Shown here one piece after another: positions 28,769 through 37,997 of a stretch of DNA of 64,000 nt. Numbering within the stretch: the first letter of the stretch is position 1; the number at the start of each line of letters is the position of its first letter. Source of the stretch: Olivibacter sp. SDN3 (GTDB lineage Bacteria; Bacteroidota; Bacteroidia; Sphingobacteriales; Sphingobacteriaceae); contig NZ_CP060497.1 in the NCBI RefSeq assembly GCF_014334135.1, positions 186,001 to 250,000 on the forward strand. Reading direction: 5' to 3'. The notes beneath the pieces are model-generated. The model was not told where the DNA came from. It worked only from the letters and a program-made list of their open reading frames with translations, and ran no database searches. The translations under genes were made by a program, and so were the position numbers.

Positions 28769-29182
28769 CTATTTCAATTTACGGGGAGAAACGCCGAATT
28801 TCTTTTTAAATGCGCCACTGAAATGTTGTACCAAAGAATAGCCCAACCCCAGTGCAAGCTCAGCCGGGGTTTTCCGGTTGGCCAGCAATTCATTCTTGGC
28901 GATACCGAGACGTGTATCGGACAGATACCCAAATACGGTTGTACCGAAGGTTTATTTGAACCCTTTTTTCAGTTTGTATTCGTTGATACCTACCAATCTG
29001 GATAGTTCGGAAAGTGAAGGTGGATCATGTACATGTTCCAGCATGTATTCCCTTGCAAATTCAATACATTCCTTATCATAATCCGTTTTTATAATACTGT
29101 TGTCGGACTGAAAAGTGTTGGTACGTACCAGACATAAAAATGGAGAAAGGCAAACCCTCGTGGTCCATTTAAGGACCCTCAA
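28769..29182 (-). pseudogene. AraC family regulator with an internal stop codon
   Basis: The frame gives SLSELSRLVGINEYKLKKGF, then K and a TAA at 28952-28954, and continues in the same frame with TFGTTVFGYLSDTRLGIAKN and on to ALGLGYSLVQHFSGAFKKKF ending GVSPRKLK and a natural stop at 28769. The two parts make a complete double HTH, so one codon (probably CAA or GAA) became TAA. The N-terminal sensor portion upstream of 29182 is also degenerate. It lies just downstream of the amidohydrolase gene on the same strand. Confidence 0.83.
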
Positions 29183-29268
29183 GTTTAGCCTTCCTCCTGG
29201 GGATTGTTATAGAGGATCATGGATCACACAAAACAGGTTGGTCAACCTGAAATATGCGCGGGTTATGT

Positions 29269-31071
29269 TTATTTCTCAAAATGGTAGCCGCCAAAGTATT
29301 TCACCGGCGACCATGACGGTAACGGATCCGCGATCTTTGGCGAAAGATCACTATATTTATCTGAGCCGTAAACTACTCTTCCGCCTACTACGGTCAGCAC
29401 AGATTGCAAGTTTTTAATCTGGTCATCAGGCACAGCAAAGTAATCATCACTCAGCAGCACGAAGTCTGCAAGATTTCCTGGTGCGATGCGTCCCTTGTCA
29501 CTTTCCTGATACTCGAACCAGGCGGCACCGATGGTATATAATTTCAAGGCTTCTTCACGTGTCAGGCGGTTATCCCCAGCCAAAATGACGTTACCAGAAA
29601 CGGCTTTGCCAGTCACTGCCCAACTGATCCCTATCCATGGGTTACCGGGAGAGACGCGGAAAGCATCCGATGTCAACGACAAAGGAATGCCGCTTTTTAT
29701 CAAAGCCCTGAATCTTGGTGTGTACAAAGCTTTTTCTCTGCCATGGGTCTTTGCAAAAGCTTCTCCGTGCAGCGCCATTTTTGCGTCAAGAGCTATGCCG
29801 CCGCCTAATTTTTTTACCCTTTTGATATTTTCATCACTGATCGTTTCTGCATGTTCAATACTCCAACGCATGCCGTCCAGTGGTGTGGTCTTGACCACTT
29901 CTTCCATCGCGTCTAGGAAAGGGGTTATATTTTCGTTGTACGTTATGTGCAAACGGAAGGGGATTCTCTTTTGTATGAGCTTACGAACATCTTCTTTGGC
30001 GTATTCTCTCATTTTATCTTCTGGAATGATGACAGTTGGTCTATCAAAATTCTCATGGTCATGGATCTCAGCACGGAGTAGCTCACCGGTCCCCTCATAC
30101 TCATAGCCATGCTCCAGATTGGGGTGCAAATTTTGTCCCGGGCTCAAAGGTGAGATCTTCGTGATCCTTTCTATCTCGGTATCTACCCAGTTTTTTTTGG
30201 GATCATAACTGAACCCGAGGTCAGCGAACGGAAATCGGATATTTAGCCTATTCTCATTAATAAGGGTTTGAAGGGGTGCGTGACCTTCAGGGTAACCAAT
30301 GAGGCTGGAGTTGTCAATGACAGAAGTTATTCCGAAACGGTTCAGGTCTTTGATCAGATATTCAAGGGAGCTAACCTGCTCCTCTGGTGTCGCTGTTGGC
30401 AACATGGTATCCATTGCCAGAAATACGAAAGTATATCCTTCGATCACCCCCGTATAATTACCTTTATCGTCCTTTTGAAGTTCGGTACCGGGTAGCATCG
30501 GGAATTTTGACGTGCCGACCCCGAAGAATTTCATGGCCGGCTTGTTGAGCCATACCCTGTTGTAGGCATACTGAACATAAAGAGGCTTGTCTGGCACCGC
30601 TTTGTTCAATTCTTCAATTGTCGGATAACGTTGTTCCTTAAATTGATAGGGAGACCATGCGCCGTGCACCTTTACCCAATGACCATCCGGTGTTCTCGCC
30701 GCTTGCTCGGTCAGCATTTCAAGCGCCCTTTTAAGCGTCGGCACATTATCCCATCGTACCTTATGGTTAAAATTCTTCTCGTTCAGCGGATGCATATGCG
30801 AATCTTCCAGTCCGGGGATCAGGCGTCTGCCGTCTGCGTCGATCAGGTGGGTGTGTCCATCTTTAAGGGCAAGGATCTCGTCATCGTTGCCGACAGCATA
30901 GATCCTGCCGGCACTTACGGCAAGCGCTGTGGCCTGCGGCTGTGCTGCCGTCAGGGTCGTGATCTTGGCATGATAAACGATCAAGTCCGCACCGGCAGAT
31001 GGCTTGCCCGTTTGCGCATATGATCCTGACCCGATAAGTGCTGCTGTGAGTAATGCAATGGTTTTTTTCAT
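29269..31071 (-). CDS. YtcJ-like amidohydrolase, exported
   Basis: 600-residue metal-dependent amidohydrolase (Amidohydro_3, YtcJ group). A signal peptide (MKKTIALLTAALIGSGSYAQ) is followed by the N-terminal beta-sandwich (ADLIVYHAKITTL) and RRLIPGLEDSHMHP carrying the HxH pair. Further metal or catalytic residues lie in FRLHITYNENI, WSIEHAETI and LTSDAFRVSPGNPW; the end PGNLADFVLLSDD is canonical. Such proteins hydrolyse amide or formamide bonds of diverse small molecules; the substrate is unknown. It lies downstream of the porin gene on the same strand, 315 bases away. Confidence 0.88.
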   Translation of the reverse strand: MKKTIALLTAALIGSGSYAQTGKPSAGADLIVYHAKITTLTAAQPQATALAVSAGRIYAVGNDDEILALKDGHTHLIDADGRRLIPGLEDSHMHPLNEKNFNHKVRWDNVPTLKRALEMLTEQAARTPDGHWVKVHGAWSPYQFKEQRYPTIEELNKAVPDKPLYVQYAYNRVWLNKPAMKFFGVGTSKFPMLPGTELQKDDKGNYTGVIEGYTFVFLAMDTMLPTATPEEQVSSLEYLIKDLNRFGITSVIDNSSLIGYPEGHAPLQTLINENRLNIRFPFADLGFSYDPKKNWVDTEIERITKISPLSPGQNLHPNLEHGYEYEGTGELLRAEIHDHENFDRPTVIIPEDKMREYAKEDVRKLIQKRIPFRLHITYNENITPFLDAMEEVVKTTPLDGMRWSIEHAETISDENIKRVKKLGGGIALDAKMALHGEAFAKTHGREKALYTPRFRALIKSGIPLSLTSDAFRVSPGNPWIGISWAVTGKAVSGNVILAGDNRLTREEALKLYTIGAAWFEYQESDKGRIAPGNLADFVLLSDDYFAVPDDQIKNLQSVLTVVGGRVVYGSDKYSDLSPKIADPLPSWSPVKYFGGYHFEK

Positions 31072-31386
31072 CTGTTTGTATTTTTATTTTGTTTATTTAT
31101 TACTTGCTTGTTTCCAAAGGCATTCATGCTACCTTCGGCGGTTTAGTTGTCAGATGGAGCCTTTGATGATTCAGATAATCATTGTCCTGTGTGCTTAATG
31201 ATTATTGACAAGCAGTTAAAAATTTTGGTATCAATGAGCTCGCTGTCGTTTCGGTTATCTGAATCATGTCGGGTTCATGATTGTACGTTAGTGATATAAT
31301 AAAATTCCCAATGTTATATCGCCTTTATAGGCAATGCGTATCTTTTGTGCGAGCAGGATCGAAAGCAAATTTTCATACATTTCTGA
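31072..31386. other. Intergenic region between amidohydrolase and porin genes
   Basis: 315 bases on the path from the porin gene (31387) to the amidohydrolase gene (start 31071). No coding sequence or clear promoter consensus recognised. Confidence 0.45.
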
Positions 31387-32754
31387 TCAAAATTTAAAAC
31401 CTAAGAGTGAACTAATAAAAACCCCATCTTTATGCTGCGGTATCACGTCGTTGATAAAATCCCCGGTCTTAAAATATTGTACGCCCGCATTGTAGCTCAG
31501 AAACTTGCTGATCTGCCAGGATACCGTAGAAATGTAAGCCGTGCCAATATATCGGCGGTTTGAATTTGAGGAACCCAGCCTGAGCGTACCATCCGGAAGG
31601 TAAATACCGTCCTGTAGGGATTGCCGCCAGGAGAATACCGTCTCTAAGGAAAGCAGCACATTCTCGACCGGGTTCCAGCTCAAGTTCGGATGAATAGACA
31701 GCAGGTTTGCCGGACCGGCCTGTGGGTTCATACCGAAATAACCGCCGTTCGGATATAAAGCGTTAAATGTGCCCAGTTTACCGTCGCCCTTGGCATCGTC
31801 GCCTGAAATAAAATCGCTTCGGAGCTTTACTGTCGGAGCCCCGTTCAGATTAGCGAAGCGATAAGCGATATCCATCGAACCGCCCCAAGCGCGGATATCT
31901 GCCGCACCAAACTTACCCAACTGATAACCGATCTCAAAGTTGTAAAGCACTTCATTTCCGTTCGCCCACAACCGGGCACCGACGGTCTGGCGGTTTTCAG
32001 CGGCAACACCATCATCAAACCTGGCCTCATCCCGGTTGATACCCATATAATAAAGGTCTATATGGAGCATTTTAGCCGCGTTATGTGTGCTATAAATACC
32101 CCAAAGGCTCGATTTTCGGCTAATGGGATTATCAAACACACCGGTCTTTACACGACCGGCCGCCATGAGGAAAGCATCAATGTTCCATTTTGGGGAAGTA
32201 TATGCCACCTTGGCTCCGTCGAAATACAAGCGCAGGTTGGGGCCTTCGCGGACATCGAGCAGCCGGCCGCTACCGTACTGCAATTCCTGGCGTCCTAACC
32301 GGATGGTCATCCTATCATCCATTCCCTTGTAAGGGATCAGGTCTATGAAAAGGTTTTGAACATTCAGCTGATCTTCATCGATAGGCCGCGGTCCGTTCTT
32401 TCGCCCGTTCTCCAAGCCGCTTCGTAACTGCCCGAAGATCCTGATCCTGCCACTTAGATGCAGATCAGCATGCAGCTGGTACCGCTGTAGCAAGAAAATA
32501 TTTCTGCCGACATTACTTGCGCCCCAGTCTTCGTGCTGTGCCCGGTCCAGTTCAGCCCTTAGCTCGCCACCGAAGGAAACATAGGTTCTTCCGCTTTCCG
32601 AAAGCGGCAGGTATTTCAACCGATTGTAAAAGGTCCTGGTACTACCCTTCAAAGCTGAATAATCTTCATTAAAACGTAACAGTTTGAAATTTTGGGCATA
32701 GGAAAATTTTACCAACACTAAGAGACTTACTAGTAATACAGTTTTTAGTTTCAT
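31387..32754 (-). CDS. Alginate-export (AlgE-like) outer-membrane porin
   Basis: 455 residues with a signal peptide (LVLVKFSYAQ). The segments RYQLHADLHLSGRIRIFGQL, RMTIRLGRQELQYGSGRLLD and REGPNLRLYFDGAKVAYTS match the Alginate_exp family (PF13372), 18-strand barrels. The C-terminal strand ends in FISSLLGFKF, with Phe last as expected for Omp insertion. The transported compound is unknown and need not be alginate. Its location upstream of an exported amidohydrolase suggests uptake or release of that enzyme's substrate or product. Confidence 0.85.
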   Translation of the reverse strand: MKLKTVLLVSLLVLVKFSYAQNFKLLRFNEDYSALKGSTRTFYNRLKYLPLSESGRTYVSFGGELRAELDRAQHEDWGASNVGRNIFLLQRYQLHADLHLSGRIRIFGQLRSGLENGRKNGPRPIDEDQLNVQNLFIDLIPYKGMDDRMTIRLGRQELQYGSGRLLDVREGPNLRLYFDGAKVAYTSPKWNIDAFLMAAGRVKTGVFDNPISRKSSLWGIYSTHNAAKMLHIDLYYMGINRDEARFDDGVAAENRQTVGARLWANGNEVLYNFEIGYQLGKFGAADIRAWGGSMDIAYRFANLNGAPTVKLRSDFISGDDAKGDGKLGTFNALYPNGGYFGMNPQAGPANLLSIHPNLSWNPVENVLLSLETVFSWRQSLQDGIYLPDGTLRLGSSNSNRRYIGTAYISTVSWQISKFLSYNAGVQYFKTGDFINDVIPQHKDGVFISSLLGFKF

Positions 32755-33307
32755 CAGCCGTGCATATTATTGATTGATCTCCTGATCCGTTTTGGTTGGG
32801 GTCGTTTTCCTTTCATCGTGTATCGTTTTGGTTCCCAAAGGAGGGTTACCCCCCGTTCGTATATTTATGTATTTCCATCCCGTTCAAATCATTTTTTGCA
32901 GCTTTTCAGAACGGCAATCAATAGAAATATGGATCCCGTGTACTGCATGAACATCATTATAAAATGCCATACAAATCTCAGCAATCGGAATGCAACGGAA
33001 CGAAGATATTTGTAGGAAAAGTACGTAGACAAAGGTCTACTGTTTTAATTGAGGCAAGAAAATAAACTGGTTTAAACAACTCTTGCCGGCGATTGTCACG
33101 GCATAAGGCATCTCTATAGATGCTTGGTTAAGATCCTTAAGGGACATTCATCATTTGGCGATAGGCAGAAAAATGTTCTGCCTATTAAGACAAGAAATCG
33201 ACATAAAAAATATTCAGGCCATATTTCATACCAATGAATGAATATTTTTTATCAAAGATTTCATCTGGCCGTTAAAAATCAAATTATATTCAGATGAAAT
33301 AACCATG
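32755..33307. other. Intergenic region upstream of the porin gene
   Basis: 553 bases between the Crp-type gene's end and the porin start. It contains an inverted repeat TAGAC-aaag-GTCTA at about 33026-33039, a possible operator. No gene recognised. Confidence 0.4.
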
Positions 33308-33892
33308 TTATTTTAAATTGTGCCGGCGTTTGACCCGGCTTAGCGTATCTTTATTGATACCGAGATAAGAAGCAATGACATGCTGAGGAAAACGACCAAC
33401 AAGCTCGGGATAACATTCAGCAAAATCTATATAACGCTTTTCAGCAGTGAAACTTATTGCAGCTGTGAGGCGTCGTTCATTGGCCATGATGTTACGTTCG
33501 TCGAGCTTGTTCATCATTTGCCGAAAGGCAGGAACCTTTTTCTCCAACTCCTTAGCGTTATCTAAAGTCATACAAAGCAAGTGGCATTGCTCCAAAGCAT
33601 CGATATGGAATCGGCTTGGTGTTTGGTTTATAAAACTTTCACGGTCGCCCATCCACCAATCCTCGATCCCAAGCCTCACGATATGTTCCAGCCCCTTATC
33701 ATCAACGAAATACATCCGCATCGCACCTTTTACAATAAATGCAAATTTCTTACAAACGTCTCCGTCCTGTAAAATGTATTTCCTTTTCCCTAATCTGACT
33801 GGCGTAAAGTTCTGCCTTATCAATTCCTTATCCTCCTCTGTTAGTGGTTGAGAGCTGAATTTTTCCAGATAATTAATGTAAGCGTCGTACAT
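33308..33892 (-). CDS. Crp/Fnr family transcriptional regulator
   Basis: 194 residues: cNMP-binding-like beta-roll (RLGKRKYILQDGDVCKKFAF, IVKGAMRMYFVDD) followed by a C-terminal HTH (RFPQHVIASYLGINKDTLSR). Residues for cAMP binding are not obvious, as in most Bacteroidota members, so the signal is unknown. It is adjacent to the porin and amidohydrolase genes and may regulate them (inference from position only). It is intact, unlike the paralogue at 12833. Confidence 0.85.
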   Translation of the reverse strand: MYDAYINYLEKFSSQPLTEEDKELIRQNFTPVRLGKRKYILQDGDVCKKFAFIVKGAMRMYFVDDKGLEHIVRLGIEDWWMGDRESFINQTPSRFHIDALEQCHLLCMTLDNAKELEKKVPAFRQMMNKLDERNIMANERRLTAAISFTAEKRYIDFAECYPELVGRFPQHVIASYLGINKDTLSRVKRRHNLK

Positions 33893-34517
33893 ATAACCCT
33901 TGCGTCTATTTTAAATATTAAAAGAATGTTTGTGTTGTGCTAATATACGATAAGTTGAAATTTATTGCTAAATCCGTTGCAAAAATTATAATTCAATCCA
34001 TTGAATTACTGACAGTTACATCACTAGGCTTCAATACTCGATCGTCGCCTTAATCGTACTTTGTTGACAAATATCTACGTTATTTTGCTACAAATAAAAA
34101 GCCACTTTAAGTCGGTAAAAGATACTTTGTATATTATAAAGGGAAAATGGGCGATAATGATTATCGCATCTCTGGTATCAGCGATAAAATGTTATTTAGA
34201 ACTGCCGGCTTATGGCGGTATGCGAAAAATTGAATAATTCAGGGGATTTGTAAAACCATTTATGCTGCCTTTAAAAGTTAATAAACAAGCATAAATGCTC
34301 CATTCAGCCACTTAAAAACAAATAAAAACCGAATGAAAACAAAAAGCCTGCAAACGTTTAATTTGCAGGCTTTTGTATGTTTTGACTTCAAGATGTGTAG
34401 CCGAAACCGAACAAATCTCGAAACATTTTTTGGAAGATTTGGAGCGGCTCAACCCGTTAAGTCACGAAGTTTCTGATATAAGATAAGCAATATTCTTAAA
34501 TCCAAATACCCTAAAAA
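33893..34517. other. Intergenic region with dyads, no gene
   Basis: 625 bases. It contains the 17-base dyad GCGATAAT-G-ATTATCGC (34151-34167) and the terminator at 34342-34374. No coding frame with a recognisable product. Confidence 0.5.
34342..34374. terminator. Hairpin AAAAGCCTGCAAA / TTTGCAGGCTTTT
   Basis: Perfect 13-bp arms with a 7-base loop and T-run; a strong intrinsic terminator that can act in either direction. Confidence 0.8.
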
Positions 34518-34881
34518 TTAGGGTATTTGGATAATACCTTTCCTCCCTTTTCCTGTGTTTTTGAAAATGCTAAATTTCTCAACTAATTCTCCTAAATCTC
34601 TGGTTGCAGTTAGTTTACAATCGTGCAATTCATTGGGTGCTGTTTGGCGTGAAATACTGTTGATTTCCTGATACTCTTTATTTGTGATTTTACCTTTTTC
34701 TTTCGCCATTACCAAAAATTTGGCAACGGCTGTTTCATCAATATCATCAAAACTTGCTCGCCGTTCAATCGTCTTTGCCAATGAAAATAGTGCTTCCGTT
34801 GGCATTTGTAAATCCACAAATCCATTTTAGGTATTCATCTCTCCAAGAGCTTTTGTATTCTACGTTTTGTTGTTCGGGCAT
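34518..34881 (-). pseudogene. AlbA_2/helicase-like ATP-binding regulator with internal deletion
   Basis: The frame starting at 34881 reads MPEQQNVEYKSSWRDEYLKW, ICGFTNANGSTIFIGKDD and stops: the exact N-terminus of AlbA_2 (Schlafen-type) ATP-binding 'RecG-related' proteins. From 34817 in another frame comes RRASFDDIDETAVAKF.. then KGKITNKEYQEINSISRQTA and GRKGIIQIP, the C-terminal winged-helix end of the same protein type. The roughly 350 residues between are missing and the junction is out of frame. Confidence 0.75.
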
Positions 34882-35323
34882 AATTTATTGTTCTATTTTA
34901 TCTCTAAAAAGCGCTGATGGTTGAAGGCAATATTTTTCCCTTATTAGCATGGGGTTTGGATAACAAGTTGTTTTAAAAACAGGAAGTAAACTCCATGGCT
35001 ACCCAGTGCTTAGTGATAAAGTTATGGAAATTTTTATTAAGCCCGAGACTTTATAAGAAAACTGGAGTAAGACCCTAAAGAAAAAGAAGATGTCTAATAA
35101 ATTGTCATGTTGAGCGGAGTCGAAACCTGCAGGTAGGCAGGTCTTGCTTCTAGGGAACATTTTGCCGAAATTCCTTAATAATCCCGTAGAGCCTGTCCCG
35201 ACTCTGGCGGGAGATTAACGTTTGTAGAAAAAATAAGCAATAATATATACTGCTCCGTAGGAGCAGAACATCGAATGCGGCGGCCCCTCGGGTGAACGGG
35301 GCGGTACAAGTCTTAAAGAGATG
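34882..35323. other. Intergenic region containing a dispersed-type repeat
   Basis: 442 bases. The part 35100-35220 is the repeat element listed separately; no gene is seen. Confidence 0.5.
35100..35220. repeat. Bacteroidota intergenic repeat (TGTTGAGCGGAGTCGAAAC type)
   Basis: The block begins GTCATGTTGAGCGGAGTCGA and includes CCTGCAGGTAGGCAGG and the inverted GTCCCGACTCTGGCGGGA. Sequences of the form GTCATxxTGAGCGxAGTCGAA recur in non-coding DNA of many Bacteroidota genomes. I recognise it by sequence; copy number in this genome cannot be seen here. Confidence 0.5.
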
Positions 35324-36514
35324 CTATCTCGGCAGTCGTGTGCCGGTCTTACCGTGATAGTCGAGGGACTTCTTACCACCTTTAAACACGATATGGATAT
35401 CAATGTGGTGTTGCTTATAGCCTGGCTGTATGCGGGCTCCCCGACGGGTGTCCTTGCGAAAGCCGATGTAGCTGATATCGCTGAGGTCATGGTCGGTTGA
35501 CGCGTCATCCAATGCTTTTTTAAGCACGTCATATCGGATGGCATCCACCGTGAACAACCGAGCGGTGTCGATCTCCATGAGCGACATGAAGCCGGCATCA
35601 ACGGAGTTCCCGCGGATGGTTACGCTGCTGACGGAACCAGGCATAGCCGCGTGCTCCACCCTTACCATTGTATAGTCTTTGTAAAAAAGCACGGATTCGA
35701 TGCGTCGTTCGCCGATATACGCGATAGCGCGCTCATAGGCTTTTTCGGACATTTCCGGGTTAAAATTGCCTTTGTATTGGAAAACCAACTTTTGCGGAAA
35801 ATACGTGATGTACATTCGTAGCCAGTCCATATTCCCGGTGGCCATAAAGGGTGCAAGGAAGCCGAAGCCAAAGGTCGCGAAAATCAACACCATGCTTACC
35901 GATCGCTTGAATACATTCGGATTACGACCAATCAAGAGCAGGAGCCCTGTCTTCCGCCGTTCGGGATAAATCTTTTCCGCCTTAAATGTTTCTATGTCTG
36001 CCCCGATTGCTTCCACAGGCTGTTTGGGCGTCACGATACCGTATCCTGGGTCGTGTTTGTCTTCGTAGAATGCGATAATAGTTCCCACTTCCAGCGGCTC
36101 AAGTTCTTCCACTGTCAGGAATTGACGTATCGTGGTTGCGTACGGCTCGCCGGATTCGGGGAACACGGTGATGTCGATAATCATGAGGTCGCGTGTCTCC
36201 ACCATCCGTATGCCCGCATAAAGAATGTTGTCGATGCGTGCAGGCGTAGCCTTCCCGTTATTTGCTTGGTGCGTTGAGGTAAGTTGTTCAAGCCTCCGAT
36301 CGGTATAGCGAAGATACACCGAGATGAGCAGCCATCCCAGGCCGATCGACCCGATAATATGGATGGGGCCGAACCAGATCGGTAAATAACCCATCAACAA
36401 TGCGGCCAACGTCCCCACCACGATGCCCATTATAAGCCAAAGAAGTATCTTATAGCAAAAAATGCTGAGCCGCTCCCGGATCAAGTTAGGCGTTTGTGGC
36501 ATCAGCAGTAGCAT
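35324..36514 (-). CDS. Uncharacterised membrane protein
   Basis: 396 residues. Two hydrophobic helices near 24-65 (LLWLIMGIVVGTLAALLMGY, IHIIGSIGLGWLLISVYL), a soluble part of about 130 residues, another hydrophobic segment near 208-228, then a C-terminal soluble domain rich in basic residues. No family recognised. ATG at 36502 is an alternative start and slightly more natural (MPQTPNLIRERL). The 5' end overlaps the small gene at 36486-36677. GC content is higher than in neighbours, which hints at separate acquisition. Confidence 0.55.
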   Translation of the reverse strand: MLLLMPQTPNLIRERLSIFCYKILLWLIMGIVVGTLAALLMGYLPIWFGPIHIIGSIGLGWLLISVYLRYTDRRLEQLTSTHQANNGKATPARIDNILYAGIRMVETRDLMIIDITVFPESGEPYATTIRQFLTVEELEPLEVGTIIAFYEDKHDPGYGIVTPKQPVEAIGADIETFKAEKIYPERRKTGLLLLIGRNPNVFKRSVSMVLIFATFGFGFLAPFMATGNMDWLRMYITYFPQKLVFQYKGNFNPEMSEKAYERAIAYIGERRIESVLFYKDYTMVRVEHAAMPGSVSSVTIRGNSVDAGFMSLMEIDTARLFTVDAIRYDVLKKALDDASTDHDLSDISYIGFRKDTRRGARIQPGYKQHHIDIHIVFKGGKKSLDYHGKTGTRLPR

Positions 36515-36677
36515 TTATGCATGTATCGATGAGCCCTTGCACCTCCGCCGGCTGAGTATTGCCCCATGTTTTGAAAAAATCGCCTTCGCCACCAAAGTTA
36601 TCCATAACAAAACCCAGCACCGGCACCCGTGGTTCTGAAATCCCTAAAAAACGGTAGTCCATAAAACGAAAATACAA
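36486..36677 (-). CDS. Small hypothetical protein
   Basis: 63 codons (MYFRFMDYRFLGISEPRVPV..), ending inside the start of the membrane protein gene. The overlap suggests translational coupling. No family recognised; support is weak. Confidence 0.35.
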   Translation of the reverse strand: MYFRFMDYRFLGISEPRVPVLGFVMDNFGGEGDFFKTWGNTQPAEVQGLIDTCINATADATNA

Positions 36678-36917
36678 AAAAAAACGAAGCTTCCAGACTA
36701 GCTTCCTTCACTGGCCCGTTCCGTCAGTACCTCCTTTGGCTCAAAGGCACTTTGTTCTGTAAGAATTTTGTTAAGATCCCTTGAAAGCAGAACTGGAGCA
36801 CATCCGCATCCAAATGGAGTGCTGGCCGTCCTGCGGTATGAACCTTTGAAATGCCTTGGTCGGCTTCCGTCACTATACACTCGGTAAATGATAGCACGTT
36901 TAAATTGGTGTTAAAAG

Positions 36918-36939
36918 AAGGTCACCCATGGGTAACCTT
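36918..36939. promoter_or_regulatory. 22-base dyad AAGGTcACCCATGGGTaACCTT
   Basis: Ten of eleven base pairs match around the centre 36928/36929. Without a loop it is a candidate operator rather than a terminator. It sits at the edge of the defence island. Confidence 0.35.
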
Positions 36940-37055
36940 TCTTAATAGTAACCCGTAGGGGATTCAAAATATTGTTTTATCGTGACAAAAAACAGTGATT
37001 TTAAAAATTCGGAGGGTGTCGAATTTGGGTGAATTTCGACGAATCCTATAAAACG

Positions 37056-37091
37056 AAAAACCGACTTTAAATGTGTTTAAAGCCAGTTTTT
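37056..37091. terminator. Hairpin terminator of the ImmA/IrrE operon
   Basis: Arms AAAAACCGACTTTAAA and TTTAAAGCCAGTTTTT (two wobble pairs) with a 4-base loop and T-run; it lies 100 bases after the operon's last stop. Confidence 0.6.
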
Positions 37092-37190
37092 GAAACTTGT
37101 TTGACGCTCTTTGGAGCCTCTTGGTAGACCCTAGGGGAAGAATATCGAACCGTTTTCTGGATGATTTACGACGAATTGCTAGCTAATTTC

Positions 37191-37997
37191 TTAATCTTCC
37201 CAAATAATACTAAGAATGGTTTTGTAACGTCTTGTTGGGATACAGTATTCGTAAAACGGGGTATCTTCCTCATACTGGTTCAAATTGAACCACGTCGATT
37301 TATTTATCGTTTGCGCTTTTTCTTCCAATTTATAGATGAAATCATAATTATTTTGTAGGTATTCCACAGCGACGGAATCCGAGGGGGGCGACAGTCTATT
37401 ATAATCACCCATCCAGACATTTAAACTGTCCGACTTCTTCCAATATCTGACTTTTCCATTCTCAATAAAAACCAAACATAAAGGATGAAGTTGCTCAAAT
37501 TGTATATAACGGAATATAGTAGCTGTAAGACTGGTCTTAAATCTTTCGGATAGTTGCTTGATAAGTAAAGGTGAAAATTTCTTTCCTTTAGCTTCTTTAT
37601 AAAATAAACTTTCGGGCATCAGAAGCTCCGATGCAAACTCATTCGCTTCCAATTCTTGCTTACCATTCTTTAAAGCATTTTCCATCCCTTCTATTATATT
37701 AAAATTTGCAAAGGTATCATCGGGAAGTTGCATATTTTTATGCATTATCAGATGTCCTATTTCATGAGCGGCAACGAAACGCTTTCTTTCGGGAAACTGT
37801 ATTTTTGAATTTACTTTTATAACTGCTTTACTGTTTCCAAAGATTATTTTACCATCACAATTGCTGAGTTCTTCTTCTATTAACATTGCATCTAAACCTG
37901 CAATGAATAAATCCATATCTAAATCAGTAATCTCGTCTAGGCCACAGTTTTCCAACAACCGTTTTGCTTGTATATGTGCATTAGTGGCTTTTCTCAT
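37191..37997 (-). CDS. ImmA/IrrE family metallopeptidase
   Basis: 268-residue zinc protease of the COG2856 family. The HEIGH motif at residues 78-82 gives two His ligands and the catalytic Glu, and ELEANEFASELLMP near 115-128 gives the third ligand. ImmA-type proteases cleave a phage or mobile-element repressor, turning on genes after a signal. The C-terminal 110 residues (LCLVFIENGKVRYWKKSD) form a GAF/PAS-like appended domain. It is the last gene of a three-gene leftward operon and overlaps the preceding gene by 17 bases, implying coupled translation. Confidence 0.88.
   Translation of the reverse strand: MRKATNAHIQAKRLLENCGLDEITDLDMDLFIAGLDAMLIEEELSNCDGKIIFGNSKAVIKVNSKIQFPERKRFVAAHEIGHLIMHKNMQLPDDTFANFNIIEGMENALKNGKQELEANEFASELLMPESLFYKEAKGKKFSPLLIKQLSERFKTSLTATIFRYIQFEQLHPLCLVFIENGKVRYWKKSDSLNVWMGDYNRLSPPSDSVAVEYLQNNYDFIYKLEEKAQTINKSTWFNLNQYEEDTPFYEYCIPTRRYKTILSIIWED

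Larger units (their letters stand above)
36881..37190. other. Intergenic boundary of the defence island
   Basis: 310 bases between the uncharacterised membrane region and the ImmA/IrrE operon. It contains the 22-base dyad at 36918-36939 and the terminator at 37056-37091. Confidence 0.55.

Noticed and set aside
32770-33015. 81-codon plus-strand ORF in the porin upstream region
   Set aside because: No family match and in a region expected to hold promoters.
36698-36880. 60-codon minus-strand ORF with GCGCAP, considered as a peptide precursor
   Set aside because: No ribosome-binding site, no modifying enzyme nearby, and no conserved leader pattern.
37110-37170. GGTTCGA..TACCA on the minus strand, suggesting a tRNA end and att site
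   Set aside because: The T-stem does not pair and no cloverleaf can be drawn.
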